Of a DNA stretch of 64,000 nucleotides, positions 27,970-37,177 are shown in pieces (the first letter of the stretch is position 1; every line of letters begins with the position of its first letter). The DNA is taken from contig NZ_QHLY01000012.1 of the NCBI RefSeq assembly GCF_003185895.1, positions 1,054,001 through 1,118,000 on the forward strand, in the 5' to 3' direction. Under the pieces are notes generated by a model. That model ran no database searches. It saw only the letters and a program-made list of their open reading frames with translations, and was not told where the DNA came from. This DNA comes from Cryobacterium arcticum (GTDB lineage: Bacteria > Actinomycetota > Actinomycetes > Actinomycetales > Microbacteriaceae). The translations under genes were made by a program, and so were the position numbers.

Positions 27970-30231
27970 CTACCCCTTGGACAGGGCTGACCGTTCGGAC
28001 TCGTCGAGTCGGCTCTGCACGGCCGCGCGCAGGGCGGGGAGCGTGCGGAGCTCAGGGTCGCCGCCGATCAGCTCGCGGGCGGCCGTTCTGGCCGCGGCGA
28101 TGATCTCGCCGTCGGTCGCCACGCGCAGAAGTCGGAGCGATGAGGCACCGCCGGACTGGAACCGGCCGAGCACGTCGCCCTCCTGGCGCTGCTCGAGGTC
28201 CACCTGCGCCAGGGCGAAACCGTCGAGGGTCTTGGCCACCGCCTCGATCCGCTCGCGGGCGGGCGTGCCGATCGGGGCGGACGTCACCAGCAGGCACAGC
28301 CCAGGCACCCCGCCACGGCCGACCCGGCCACGCAGCTGGTGCAGCTGCGAGACCCCGAACCTGTCGGCATCCATCACCACCATGGCCGACGCATTGGGAA
28401 CGTCGACGCCGACCTCGATGACCGTCGTGGCCACGAGAACATCGATCTCTCCTGCGGCGAACGCCCGCATGGTGGAGTCCTTGTCGTCGGAACTCATCGC
28501 ACCGTGCAGGGCCTCCATGCGCGCGCTTCGCAGCAGTGGATGCCTGCGTAGCTCGGCGAGCAGCTCTTCCACCGTGGTCATCGGCGTGGCGTCGAAGGTG
28601 ATCTCCTCCCCCTGTTCGAGCTTCTTCGGGGCGATCGCCGGGCACACCACGAAACACTGCCTGCCCAGGGCGAGCTCTTCGGAGAGCCGCTGCCAGACCC
28701 GCATCACCCAGGCCGGTTTCTCATCCAGCGGCACCACGAAACTCTCGATGCCCGGGCGCCCAGAAGGGAGCATGGCAATGGTGCTCACATCGAGGTCGCC
28801 GAAGACCGTCATGGCAATGGTGCGCGGAATGGGGGTGGCAGTGAGCACGAGCACGTGCGGAGGCAGCTCCGCCTTGAGCCGCAGCGCCTCACGCTGGTCG
28901 ACGCCGAACCGGTGCTGCTCGTCGATCACGATCAGACCCAGGTCGAAGAACTGCACGGTGTCGCTGAGCAGCGCGTGCGTGCCGATCACGATGCGCGCCT
29001 GCCCTGACACCGTGCGCAGCAGCGCCTTGCGCCGGGCAGCGGCCGGCATCTGGCCCGTGACCAGGGTCGGCATCAACTCTTCGGCGAGGTCAGGGCCCAG
29101 GATGCGCGCGATCGAGCGCAGGTGCTGGCCGGCCAGCACCTCGGTGGGTGCCAGCAGCGCCGCCTGGCCGCCGGAGTCGGCCACCGCGAGCATGGCGCGC
29201 ACCGCCACCACGGTCTTGCCCGACCCGACCTCGCCCTGCACGAGCCGGTTCATCGGTGCGGTCAGGGCGATATCGCGCAGGATCTCGGCGCCGGTGATCT
29301 CCTGGTCGACGGTGAGGGCGAAGGGCAGGCCGGCGTCGAACCGTTCCAGGTACCCGCCGGGCACCGGCAGCCGCGCCCGGGTGCGCCGCGCACGATGCTC
29401 GGTGTGCTGTTGCACGAGCAGGCACTGCAGCACGAAGGCCTCGGTGAACCGTAGCGTGTCGCGGGCGCGGTCCCACTCTTCGTCGGTGGTGGGCCGGTGG
29501 ATGAACACGAGGGCATCCCGGTGTGCCATCAGGCCGCGTTCCCGCCGCAATCGCTCGGGGATGGGGTCGTCGACGGGACCGAGCTGGTCGAGCACCTTGA
29601 CGACGAGCTTGGCGATCGCCCAGCTGGTCATGGCTGCGGTCGCAGCGTAGATCGGGATGGGCCGGTCGGCCCACAATCGCGCCTCCGCGGCGTCCTCCGG
29701 CGAGATCGTGGCATCCATCGGGTCGTTGCTGCCCGGCAAGATCTCGTAGGCGGGGTGAGCGAGCTGACGAGCCTCGTTGAAGACGGTGACCTTGCCGGAG
29801 AACATCGCCCGCACGCCCGGGCGCAGCTTGTTCGGCAGCCAGGGCTGATTGAAGAAGGTGAGGGAGAGCATGCCCCGACCGTCGGAGATCGTGACCTTCG
29901 TTCGGTGCAACGGCTTCTTACCGGGCTTGGAGACGGGCGGCATGACGCGCACGTCGAGCACCTCGGCCAGCACGGTGACCGACTCGTCGAGCGGCAACTC
30001 GGCCATGGTGGTGAGTTCGCCGCGGCGAGCGTATTTGCGTGGGTAGTGGCTGAGCAGGTCGCCCACCGTGGCCATGCCGAAGGACGTGGCCAGGGCGGCA
30101 GCCGCCGCCGGGCCGAGCGCGACGCGCAGGCTGGTGTCGATCCGCAGCTTCCCGACGGCGTCTGGGGTGTCGGGGGTGACGGAGTCTTCGGGGTCGTCGG
30201 GAAGATCGTCGGCGGCGTCTGAACCGGTCAT
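27970..30231 (-). CDS. recG: ATP-dependent DNA helicase RecG
   Basis: 753 aa. N-terminal wedge/OB domain, then helicase motifs: [16 protein letters not shown] (motif I), [12 protein letters not shown] (motif II), [10 protein letters not shown] (motif III) and [22 protein letters not shown] (V and VI). It remodels stalled forks and Holliday junctions. TAACAT (complement of 30238-30243) is 6 nt from the ATG, so a leaderless transcript is likely. It is divergent from rsmD. Confidence 0.96.
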   Translation of the reverse strand: MTGSDAADDLPDDPEDSVTPDTPDAVGKLRIDTSLRVALGPAAAAALATSFGMATVGDLLSHYPRKYARRGELTTMAELPLDESVTVLAEVLDVRVMPPVSKPGKKPLHRTKVTISDGRGMLSLTFFNQPWLPNKLRPGVRAMFSGKVTVFNEARQLAHPAYEILPGSNDPMDATISPEDAAEARLWADRPIPIYAATAAMTSWAIAKLVVKVLDQLGPVDDPIPERLRRERGLMAHRDALVFIHRPTTDEEWDRARDTLRFTEAFVLQCLLVQQHTEHRARRTRARLPVPGGYLERFDAGLPFALTVDQEITGAEILRDIALTAPMNRLVQGEVGSGKTVVAVRAMLAVADSGGQAALLAPTEVLAGQHLRSIARILGPDLAEELMPTLVTGQMPAAARRKALLRTVSGQARIVIGTHALLSDTVQFFDLGLIVIDEQHRFGVDQREALRLKAELPPHVLVLTATPIPRTIAMTVFGDLDVSTIAMLPSGRPGIESFVVPLDEKPAWVMRVWQRLSEELALGRQCFVVCPAIAPKKLEQGEEITFDATPMTTVEELLAELRRHPLLRSARMEALHGAMSSDDKDSTMRAFAAGEIDVLVATTVIEVGVDVPNASAMVVMDADRFGVSQLHQLRGRVGRGGVPGLCLLVTSAPIGTPARERIEAVAKTLDGFALAQVDLEQRQEGDVLGRFQSGGASSLRLLRVATDGEIIAAARTAARELIGGDPELRTLPALRAAVQSRLDESERSALSKG

Positions 30232-30356
30232 ACTTCGATGTTAAAGGTCGCCACCGACACCGGCAGCCCCGCGGGTCAGTGTGTGGGCCCGGCCAGCCGC
30301 CCCGATGAGCGAACCACGGCCGGCCGGCGGCATCCGCCAGCTAGGCTCGAAGCGTC

Positions 30357-30932
30357 ATGACGCGAATAGTCGCCGGGTTCGCCGGCTCCCTCACCCTCAC
30401 TGTGCCGGCCAAGGGCACCAGGCCCACCAGCGACCAGGTGCGCGAGGCGTTGTTCAACGCGCTCGACGCCAGGGACGCGATTCGCGACTACCGGGTGCTC
30501 GACCTGTACGCCGGGTCCGGCGCCCTCGGTCTGGAAGCGGCCAGCCGGGGCGCGCGGGTGGTCACGCTGGTCGAGAACGGCTTCGCGGCCAGCCAGACCT
30601 GCCGCAAGAACGCCGCCGCCGTGCAGAAGGCCGCACCGAAGGGCCAGGCGCTGGCCATCACGGTGTCGAACCAGGCGGTGCAGTCGTTCCTGGCCGCAAC
30701 CCCGGACGGTTTCGACCTGGTCTTCCTCGACCCGCCGTACGAGCTTTCCGAGGCCGAACTCGCCGCCAACCTGGTGGCTCTCTCCCCGCTCCTCGACCGC
30801 GACGCCCTGGTGGTTGTCGAGCGGTCGTCCCGCTCCCCCGAACCAGCCTGGGGCCCTGGGCTCGAGCTTGAACGGCGCAAGGATTACGGCGACACCACCC
30901 TCTGGTACGCCGGGGTGCCGAGCCCCTCCTAG
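30357..30932 (+). CDS. rsmD: 16S rRNA (guanine(966)-N2)-methyltransferase
   Basis: 191 aa. SAM-binding motif LDLYAGSGALGLEAASRGA (about residue 46) and catalytic motif LDPPYELSE (about residue 122), the DPPY class that methylates exocyclic amines. The N-terminal TRIVAGFAGSL and RPTSDQVREALFN-like TRPTSDQVREALFNAL segments are typical. rsmD usually lies beside recG and coaD, as here, although it is divergent from them. Confidence 0.95.
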   Translation: MTRIVAGFAGSLTLTVPAKGTRPTSDQVREALFNALDARDAIRDYRVLDLYAGSGALGLEAASRGARVVTLVENGFAASQTCRKNAAAVQKAAPKGQALAITVSNQAVQSFLAATPDGFDLVFLDPPYELSEAELAANLVALSPLLDRDALVVVERSSRSPEPAWGPGLELERRKDYGDTTLWYAGVPSPS

Positions 30933-31038
30933 CCTGCACATATGGCCAGCCCTCCCAGTGAGGCTGGTCACACGCTGACGGCGCGCCTAGCGTGGAGGAT
31001 GTGGCCACCATCGTCCACAGATACGAGAGGTCGTTCCC

Positions 31039-31632
31039 GTGCGTGTAGCCGTCGTCTGCGCCAGCCACTACGGCGCCACCAGGGGTATCGCCGAACACCT
31101 CGCCGGAGCCCTCGTGCGCTCGGGTGCCGACGTCGCCGGTTTCGATGCCGCGGAGCCGCCGCACGCCGAGGCCGTCGCCGGATTCGACGCCTTCGTGGTG
31201 GGCAGCGCGGTGTACATGGGCCACTGGCTACGGGATGCCGCGAGCTTCGTGCGCCGCTACCAGCCCACGCTGCTCGAGCATCCGATCTGGCTGTTCAGCA
31301 GCGGTCCGCTCGGCACTCCGGCGGCAGACGAATCCGGTGCGCCGCCTGCTGAGCTCAACCCGGCTGATCTCGTTCCGGCAGAGATCGGCGAGTTCACCAC
31401 GTCCGTGCGGCCGGTCGGGCACCGGGTGTTCTCCGGCGCCATCGACACCGACAAGCTCAGCCTGCCGCACCGGATGATTCGCAAGTTCCCGGGGGCTGCG
31501 GAGAAGATTCCCGCCGGCGACTTCAGGGACTGGGCCGCCATCGACGCCTGGGGCCTGGAGATCGCCGGCAGCCTGGGCATTTGTGGCCGGCCGGGCGAGC
31601 CTCAGCCGACGGCGCCGTCCCAGCCCCGGTAG
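31039..31632 (+). CDS. Flavodoxin-domain protein
   Basis: 197 aa from a GTG at 31039 (GAGAGG upstream). Flavodoxin fold: VCASHYGATRGIAEHLAGAL binds the FMN phosphate, followed by FVVGSAVYMGHW and WLFSSGPLG. Family members include menaquinone-dependent protoporphyrinogen oxidase, but length and context do not prove that role. Its last 31 nt are antisense to the end of thiL. Confidence 0.87.
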   Translation: MRVAVVCASHYGATRGIAEHLAGALVRSGADVAGFDAAEPPHAEAVAGFDAFVVGSAVYMGHWLRDAASFVRRYQPTLLEHPIWLFSSGPLGTPAADESGAPPAELNPADLVPAEIGEFTTSVRPVGHRVFSGAIDTDKLSLPHRMIRKFPGAAEKIPAGDFRDWAAIDAWGLEIAGSLGICGRPGEPQPTAPSQPR

Positions 31633-32612
31633 GGGTCCCAGCCGCCTTGGCTGTACGGAGCGCCGTCGACGAGCACTGCACCGGCTTGCCCCGTGACGGA
31701 CCCCAGGCGGCGGAATCCGGCCGGCAGCACGACATCCGGTGGGAACGTGGCCAACAAGCCGTGGTCTTCGCCGCCGCCGAGGGCCAGAGCGATCTTCTCT
31801 CCCAGGGTAGCCGAGTCGAAGTCGATGCCAACCTGACTGGCCCTGGCCATCCGCCCGGCGTCGATGGCCAGGCCGTCAGACACGTCGAGCATGGCCGTCG
31901 CGCCGGACTCCGCCGCGATCGCACCGAGGTGGATCGGTGGAACCGGCGCCAGCTGGGCGTCGACATAGCGTGAATAGCGGGCCTTGACCGCATCGGCGTG
32001 CACCCGGCTCGGCACTCCGTCGATGTCCACGCCGTGCCGGAACAGCAGGCCGAGGCCGATGCCCGCGTCGCCCAGGCGTCCGGCGTGCGCCACCACGTCA
32101 CCGACACGTGCACCGGAACGCAGCACCGGCGCGCGGCCTTCCAGGTCGCCGAACGCCGTGATCGACAGCGTCAGCGCGTCGGCGGCGGAGAGGTCACCGC
32201 CGACGACGCCACATCCGGGCGCGAGCGCCTCGCAGCCGTCGCGCAGGCCGTCGGCGATACCGAGGATGACCGAGATCGGGGTGGACGGCGGCGCAGCGAT
32301 GGCCACCACGAGCGCGGTCGGCCGGGCTCCCATCGCGGCGACGTCGGACAGGTTGGTGGCCGCGGCCTTCCAACCCAGGTCGTGCGGTGTGGACCAGGCC
32401 AGCCGGAAGTCCGGGCCTTGGATCATCATGTCGCACGTCACCACGAACCGGCCGTCGGGGGCGCTGAGCACCGCTGCATCGTCGCCGGGACCGAGCACTT
32501 CGGTGTCGGCCTGGGGCAGCCGGGGGAAGATCCTCGCCAGCACCTCACCCTCGCTGAGCTCCGCCAGGGTCTGATCGGTCGAACCGGGGATCGCCGCCGC
32601 AGAATTCGTCAT
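31602..32612 (-). CDS. thiL: Thiamine-monophosphate kinase
   Basis: 336 aa of the AIR-synthase/ThiL fold. Visible motifs: PGDDAAVLSAPDGR with the metal-binding Asp pair near residue 42, GGDLSAADALTLSITAFG, and DVSDGLAIDAGRMARASQ (about residue 240). It phosphorylates thiamine monophosphate to the active diphosphate. TACCGT lies 7 nt from the ATG as a -10 box, and this overlaps the -10 of the divergent lipoprotein gene. There is no room for a TPP riboswitch. Confidence 0.95.
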   Translation of the reverse strand: MTNSAAAIPGSTDQTLAELSEGEVLARIFPRLPQADTEVLGPGDDAAVLSAPDGRFVVTCDMMIQGPDFRLAWSTPHDLGWKAAATNLSDVAAMGARPTALVVAIAAPPSTPISVILGIADGLRDGCEALAPGCGVVGGDLSAADALTLSITAFGDLEGRAPVLRSGARVGDVVAHAGRLGDAGIGLGLLFRHGVDIDGVPSRVHADAVKARYSRYVDAQLAPVPPIHLGAIAAESGATAMLDVSDGLAIDAGRMARASQVGIDFDSATLGEKIALALGGGEDHGLLATFPPDVVLPAGFRRLGSVTGQAGAVLVDGAPYSQGGWDPYRGWDGAVG

Positions 32613-32619
32613 GGTTCAA

Positions 32620-32629
32620 ACGGTAACCT
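32620..32629. promoter_or_regulatory. Overlapping divergent -10 boxes of thiL and the DUF3515 gene
   Basis: The two start codons are only 24 bp apart. TACCGT (minus, 32620-32625) lies 7 nt before the thiL ATG and TAACCT (plus, 32624-32629) lies 7 nt before the DUF3515 ATG; they share two bases. Any -35 elements must lie inside the opposite coding sequence. Confidence 0.65.
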
Positions 32630-32636
32630 GAATGCG

Positions 32637-33140
32637 ATGACTCTCCAGTTCACCCAGGCCCTCGCGCGTTCGGCGACGGCACTGATTCTCGCCGCATCCG
32701 CCGCCTTGCTCACCGGCTGCGCCGCCGCCGTGCCCATGCAGCCGGCCGCGGATGCCGAGAACCCGGGCTGCGCCGACATCATCGTGCGCCTGCCCACCAC
32801 CGTGGCCGACCAGCCGGAGCGGGAGACCGACGCTCAGGCCACCGGCGCATGGGGCAACCCCACGGCGGTGTTGCTCACCTGCGGGGTGGAGATTCCCAGC
32901 CCCACCACGCTGCCCTGCGTGAACATCAACGGCATCGACTGGATCGAAGACGACTCAGAGGCTCCGATGTACCGGTACACCACCTACGGCCGTGAGCCGG
33001 CCACGGAGATCTACCTCGACTCAGGGGTGGTCAGCGGATCGACCACCCTGGTCGACCTCGCCGGCGCTGTCGCGAACGTCCCAGCCACCAAGCAGTGCCT
33101 GGACGCCGATGACGTGACACTGCCGAGTTCGGCGCCCTAA
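32637..33140 (+). CDS. DUF3515 lipoprotein
   Basis: 167 aa from the ATG at 32637; the ATG 5 nt earlier meets a stop at once. A signal peptide ends in the lipobox LLTGC (Cys about residue 24), so it is lipid-anchored to the outer membrane face. The body (ADIIVRLPTTVADQPERET, then TCGVEIP and LPCVNINGIDW) fits DUF3515. This family is often next to thiL or ddl in Actinobacteria; function unknown. Confidence 0.87.
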   Translation: MTLQFTQALARSATALILAASAALLTGCAAAVPMQPAADAENPGCADIIVRLPTTVADQPERETDAQATGAWGNPTAVLLTCGVEIPSPTTLPCVNINGIDWIEDDSEAPMYRYTTYGREPATEIYLDSGVVSGSTTLVDLAGAVANVPATKQCLDADDVTLPSSAP

Positions 33141-33167
33141 CCGCATTCGTCAGGCAGGTAGCTCTCC

Positions 33168-34013
33168 ATGACCCCAGCACCCACCCTCGCGGTGACCGGT
33201 TCCACCGGCGCCCTCGGCGCCCTCGTCGCCCGCGGCGTCGCCGACGCCGGGATACCCCAGCGCCTGCTGGTGCGCACGCCGGCCAACGCGCCTGAGCTGC
33301 CCGGGTCTGTGGTCATGCCGTTCTCCTACGCCGACCGAGCCGCGTGCGCTGCGGCTCTTTCAGGCGTGCACACCCTCTTCATGGTGTCGGCCTCCGAGAG
33401 CGCGGACCGGGTCGACCAGCACCGCGCCTTCATCGAGTCTGCCGCCGCCGCGGGTGTGCGGCACATCGTCTACACCTCGTTCCTCGCCGCCTCCCCCACG
33501 GCCACCTTCACGCTTGCCCGGGACCATTTCGTCACCGAGCAGCTGATCCGGGCCACCGGCATTCCGCACACCTTCCTGCGCGACAGCCTCTACCTGGACT
33601 TCATGCCGGCGCTGGTCGGCGCCGACGGCGTCATCCGCGGACCGGCCGGTGACGGCCGGGTGGCAGGTGTCACCCGCGCCGATGTCGCACGCACCGCGAT
33701 CGCCGTGTTGCGGGATCCTGGCGCGCACGCCAACGTGACCTACGACCTCACCGGGCCGGAGGCGCTGACGATGGCCGAAATCGCCGCGGTCCTGACGGAG
33801 ATCACCGGCACCCCGGTGGCCTTCCACAACGAGAGCATCGCCGAAGCCTACGAATCCCGGCGCCCATGGGCGGCGCCCGACTGGCAGAACGATGCCTGGG
33901 TGTCGACCTACACCGCGATCGCGGACGGGTCGATGAGTACCGTCAGCGGCGACGTCCAGCGGGTCACCGGCGTGCCGCCGCAGGGCCTGCGCGAGCTGCT
34001 CTCGGCCACATGA
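33168..34013 (+). CDS. NmrA-like NAD(P)-binding protein
   Basis: 281 aa. Rossmann motif VTGSTGALGALVARGVAD at residues 7-24, then HIVYTSFLAASP and RATGIPHTFLRDSLY, which fit the NmrA/quinone-reductase-2-like atypical short-chain dehydrogenases. Such proteins sense or reduce quinones and aldehydes. Its TGA overlaps the ATG of the first SMR gene, so the three are likely one operon. Confidence 0.87.
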   Translation: MTPAPTLAVTGSTGALGALVARGVADAGIPQRLLVRTPANAPELPGSVVMPFSYADRAACAAALSGVHTLFMVSASESADRVDQHRAFIESAAAAGVRHIVYTSFLAASPTATFTLARDHFVTEQLIRATGIPHTFLRDSLYLDFMPALVGADGVIRGPAGDGRVAGVTRADVARTAIAVLRDPGAHANVTYDLTGPEALTMAEIAAVLTEITGTPVAFHNESIAEAYESRRPWAAPDWQNDAWVSTYTAIADGSMSTVSGDVQRVTGVPPQGLRELLSAT

Positions 34014-34387
34014 GGGCGTGGCTGTACCTGGCCGGCGCCATCGTGAGCGAGGTCGCCGCCTCACTCTCGCTCAAGGGCGCGCTGGACGCGCCCGCCTGGT
34101 ACCTGCTCGTCGTGGCCGGGTACCTCACCTCGTTCGTGTTCCTCGCCAAGGTGCTGAGCACGGGCTTTCCCCTGGGTGTCGCCTACGGCATCTGGGGCGC
34201 GACCGGCGTGGCCGCCACAGCGGTGCTGGCCGCGATTCTCTTCGGTGAGGCGCTCACCCCCGTGATGATGGCGGGCATGGTGCTGATCATCGGCGGGGTG
34301 CTCTGCGTCGAGCTCGGTTCGCAGCAGGCCACGAAGGCGCGTGCCGCCCGCGAGACGGCCGCCGGCCCGCGCGGGGCAGCGCGATGA
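34010..34387 (+). CDS. SMR-family transporter subunit, first of a pair
   Basis: 125 aa with four membrane helices. Features are GAIVSEVAASLSLKGAL with the essential membrane Glu (about residue 14), PLGVAYGIWGATGV, and GVLCVELGS, all typical of small multidrug resistance proteins. A basic C-terminal tail of about 20 residues is unusual for the family. ATGA overlaps join it to both neighbours. Paired unequal SMR genes usually make a heterodimer of fixed opposite topology. Confidence 0.9.
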   Translation: MRAWLYLAGAIVSEVAASLSLKGALDAPAWYLLVVAGYLTSFVFLAKVLSTGFPLGVAYGIWGATGVAATAVLAAILFGEALTPVMMAGMVLIIGGVLCVELGSQQATKARAARETAAGPRGAAR

Positions 34388-34707
34388 TCGGCTGGCTGTT
34401 CCTGGCCGGGGCGATCCTCACCGAGGTCGCGGCCACTCTCGCGCTGCGGGCCGCCGTGCACGGGCACAAGGCCTGGTACGTCGTGGTGAGCGTCGGCTAC
34501 CTGTCGGCGTTCTCGCTGCTGTCCCTGGCCCTCGGCGCCGGGCTCCCCCTCGGCGTGGCCTACGGCGTCTGGGCGGCTGTGGGCGTGGCCCTCACTGCGG
34601 TGGCGAGCAAGTACCTCTTCGACGAGCCCCTCACCTGGCTGATGGGGGCCGGCATCGCCCTCATCATGGGCGGCGTGCTGCTCGTCGAGCTCGGCGCGAG
34701 CCACTAG
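34384..34707 (+). CDS. SMR-family transporter subunit, second of a pair
   Basis: 107 aa, four helices, membrane Glu in GAILTEVAATLALRAA, PLGVAYGVWAAVGV and GVLLVELGASH. It is shorter than its partner because it lacks the C-terminal tail. It probably pairs with the upstream subunit as in EbrAB or YkkCD. Substrate is unknown; guanidinium or cationic drugs are typical. Confidence 0.9.
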   Translation: MIGWLFLAGAILTEVAATLALRAAVHGHKAWYVVVSVGYLSAFSLLSLALGAGLPLGVAYGVWAAVGVALTAVASKYLFDEPLTWLMGAGIALIMGGVLLVELGASH

Positions 34708-34737
34708 CGGCCCGCCCCGCGTCGCGCCCCGCTCCGC

Positions 34738-34802
34738 GTCGCGAGTTGCCACATTCCGCCCCCTCACGCAGCCGGAACGGGCCGTATCCGGCAACTCACG
34801 AC
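34738..34802. repeat. REP-like dyad repeat, unit 1
   Basis: Inverted arms GTCGCGAGTTGCC (34738-34750) and GGCAACTCACGAC (34790-34802) pair over 13 bp with one wobble, and the inner sequence also contains ATTC near the left arm. The region 34708-35019 holds no gene. The same GAGTTGCC/GGCAACTC arms recur in the next unit. Confidence 0.75.
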
Positions 34803-34808
34803 GACGCA

Positions 34809-34874
34809 TCCGGCGAGTTGCCAGATTCAGCCCCGTCACGCGCGGTGGCGGGACCCAACTGGCAACTCACCGGA
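34809..34874. repeat. REP-like dyad repeat, unit 2
   Basis: Arms 34809-34824 and 34859-34874 pair over 16 bp with one wobble (core GAGTTGCCAG / CTGGCAACTC). The left parts of the two units share GCGAGTTGCCA-ATTC followed by a GCCCC and a TCACGC. The layout suggests a dispersed intergenic family rather than a terminator pair. Confidence 0.75.
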
Positions 34875-35019
34875 CTCCGTTCAGAGCCGCGCAACGATGT
34901 GAAAGACGCTGCGGCGGCATCCGCAGACCGAGTCAACCAACGATCGGGCGCGGCCCACCCGCACGTCAAGACGCGGGGTCGGTCTGCGAGCGTGCAGAAG
35001 GTGCCCCGCGGGCGGCACT

Positions 35020-36147
35020 CTATTCGACGACGACCGCGGAGGTGCGACGACGACGGTGCGCGGAGCGGGCCAGGGCCACCTCGATGAGTTCGTCGATCAG
35101 CTGCGGGTAGGTGTACCCGCTGGCCAGCCAGCAACTGGGGAACATCGAGATGGGAGTGAAGCCGGGCATGGTGTTGATCTCGTTGATCACCCAGCCGGTC
35201 GCGGTGAGGAAGAAGTCGACCCGGGCCAGGCCGGAGGCATCGATGGCTTCGAACGCTCGCACCGCCATAGCCTGCATATCGGCCAGATCGGCCGGCGCGA
35301 GGTCGGCGGGGCAGACCAGGTCGATACCGGCGGCATCCAGGTACTTGGCCGCGAAGTCGTAGAACTCGCGGCCGGTGACCACCACTTCACCGGCGACGGA
35401 TGCGTGGGTCGGCTGCCCGGGGCGGCCCTGCAGCACCGCCACTTCGAGTTCACGGCCGACCAGGCCGGCCTCGATGAGCACCTTGTCGTCCTCCGCCAAC
35501 GCCACCGTCATGGCCTCGGCCAGCTGCTCACGGCTGGCGACGCGGCTCACTCCGACGCTCGACCCGGCCCTGGCGGGCTTCACGAAGGCGGGCAGGCCCA
35601 GCTCTTCGATGGCGGCGTACGCCATTCCCGGCGCCTCGGCCCAGTCGTCGGCCGTGATCGTGCGCCACGGGGCGACGGGCAGGCCGGAGTGGGCCAGAAC
35701 GGTCTTGGTGAAGTGCTTGTCCATGCCGAGCGCAGAGGCGAGCACACCGGAGCCGACGAACGGAACGTCAACGAGCTCGAGCAGTCCCTGCACGGTGCCG
35801 TCCTCGCCGAAGGGTCCGTGCAAAATCGGGAAGACCAGGTCGATCGTGCCGAGGCTGCGGCGACCGTCGGCGTCGGCGACGGTCAGTTCCCGGCTGCCGG
35901 CCCGGTCGGGCCAGAGCACGCGAGTGCCGTTGTCGAGCACCTCCGGCAGGGCCGAGGCGGTCAGGGCGAACTTGGCCGGGTCGTCGGCTTCGAGTACGAA
36001 GGCGCCGTCGCGGGTGATGCCCACCGGAATGACGGTGTAGCGATCGCGGTCAATTGCCGCGAGTACCCCGCCCGCTGTGGCGCAGCTGATCGAATGTTCG
36101 CTTGAACGCCCCCCAAACAGCAGCGCTACCGTGAGCTTGTCCGTCAT
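35020..36147 (-). CDS. ddl: D-alanine--D-alanine ligase
   Basis: 375 aa from the ATG at 36147 (AAAGGA upstream), giving MTDKLTVALLFGGRSSEHSIS. The ATP-grasp core shows [32 protein letters not shown] and a C-terminal FINEINTMPGFTP-type ending (VINEINTMPGFTPISMFP). It makes the D-Ala-D-Ala dipeptide for peptidoglycan. The gene's first 98 nt overlap the 3' end of gpsA. The usual order gpsA-ddl is kept. Confidence 0.95.
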   Translation of the reverse strand: MTDKLTVALLFGGRSSEHSISCATAGGVLAAIDRDRYTVIPVGITRDGAFVLEADDPAKFALTASALPEVLDNGTRVLWPDRAGSRELTVADADGRRSLGTIDLVFPILHGPFGEDGTVQGLLELVDVPFVGSGVLASALGMDKHFTKTVLAHSGLPVAPWRTITADDWAEAPGMAYAAIEELGLPAFVKPARAGSSVGVSRVASREQLAEAMTVALAEDDKVLIEAGLVGRELEVAVLQGRPGQPTHASVAGEVVVTGREFYDFAAKYLDAAGIDLVCPADLAPADLADMQAMAVRAFEAIDASGLARVDFFLTATGWVINEINTMPGFTPISMFPSCWLASGYTYPQLIDELIEVALARSAHRRRRTSAVVVE

Positions 36148-37177
36148 CAAGAGTCCTTTCACCCTGCGGTGCGCCGGAGTCAGTGGTGAGGTGCGGCGCA
36201 ATATCCCGCGGCTTCAGCGTACCGGCCAGCACCTGGCGTACCTGTTCGACGATGGGCATGTCGACGCCCTTGGCCTTGGCCAGTTCGAGAATCGGGCTGA
36301 CGGATGCGAGGCCCTCAGTGGTCTGCTGCATCTGCGCGATGACGTCGTTGTAGCTGTAGCCCTGCCCGAGCAGCCGGCCCGCGGTGTTGTTGCGCGACAG
36401 CGGCGACTGGCAGGTGGCGATGAGGTCGCCGAGCCCGGCGAGTCCGGCAAGGGTTTCCGGGTGGGCGCCGTAGGCCACGGCGAAGTCGGTCATCTCCACG
36501 AGCCCGCGGGTGATGATCGAGGCCTTGGTGTTCTCGCCGTAGCCGACACCGTCGACGATGCCGATCGCCACGGCGATGAGGTTCTTCAGCACGCCGCCGA
36601 ACTCGGTGCCGATGACATCGGTGTTCACGTAGGAGCGGAAGTACTTGGTGGTGCTCAGCAGGGCGACCGCCTGGGCGGTCTCCAGGCTCGATGACGAGAC
36701 CACGGCGGCCGTCGGCTGCTCCTTGGCGATCTCGAGAGCGAGGTTGGGGCCGGAGATAGCCGCGATGCGACTCGGGTCGATCGGCAGCACCTGTTCGATG
36801 ATCTCGCTCATGCGCAGACCCGAGGCGCGCTCAACGCCCTTCATCAGCGACACGATGATCGCGTCCGGTGCCAGGAACGGCTCCGCCTGAATGAGGTTCT
36901 CGCGCAGCGACTGGCTGGGCACGGACACGAAGACCTGCTCGGCGCCGGCCAGGGCCAGGTCGAGCCTGGAAGTGGCGCGGAGGCCGACGGGCAGGTTGAT
37001 ACCGGGCAGGTAGTCGCTGTTGCGGCGCCCCTCGGTGATCTCCCTGGCCAGCTCGGGGCGGCGTGCCCAGAGCACGACATCCGCTCCGCCGTCGGTGAGG
37101 ATCTTCGCAAAGGTGGTGCCCCAGCTGCCGGCGCCGAGAACGGCTACCCGGGTGCCTGGCTGGATCTTAGGCTTCAA
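36050..37177 (-). CDS. gpsA: Glycerol-3-phosphate dehydrogenase [NAD(P)+] with extended C-terminus
   Basis: 375 aa from a TTG at 37177 (MKPKIQPGTRVAVLGAGSWG). NAD site GAGSWGTTFAKIL, SLMKGVER, and the catalytic-domain AGLAGLGDLIATCQSPLSRN are typical. It makes sn-glycerol 3-phosphate for phospholipids. The family core ends near residue 330; the last ~45 residues are read from the 5' part of ddl in another frame. A frameshift (real or sequencing) is possible. It overlaps the plsC stop by 11 nt. Confidence 0.93.
   Translation of the reverse strand: MKPKIQPGTRVAVLGAGSWGTTFAKILTDGGADVVLWARRPELAREITEGRRNSDYLPGINLPVGLRATSRLDLALAGAEQVFVSVPSQSLRENLIQAEPFLAPDAIIVSLMKGVERASGLRMSEIIEQVLPIDPSRIAAISGPNLALEIAKEQPTAAVVSSSSLETAQAVALLSTTKYFRSYVNTDVIGTEFGGVLKNLIAVAIGIVDGVGYGENTKASIITRGLVEMTDFAVAYGAHPETLAGLAGLGDLIATCQSPLSRNNTAGRLLGQGYSYNDVIAQMQQTTEGLASVSPILELAKAKGVDMPIVEQVRQVLAGTLKPRDIAPHLTTDSGAPQGERTLDDGQAHGSAAVWGAFKRTFDQLRHSGRGTRGN

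Noticed and set aside
32613-32636. TPP riboswitch upstream of thiL
   Set aside because: Only 24 bp separate the divergent start codons, too short for any riboswitch.
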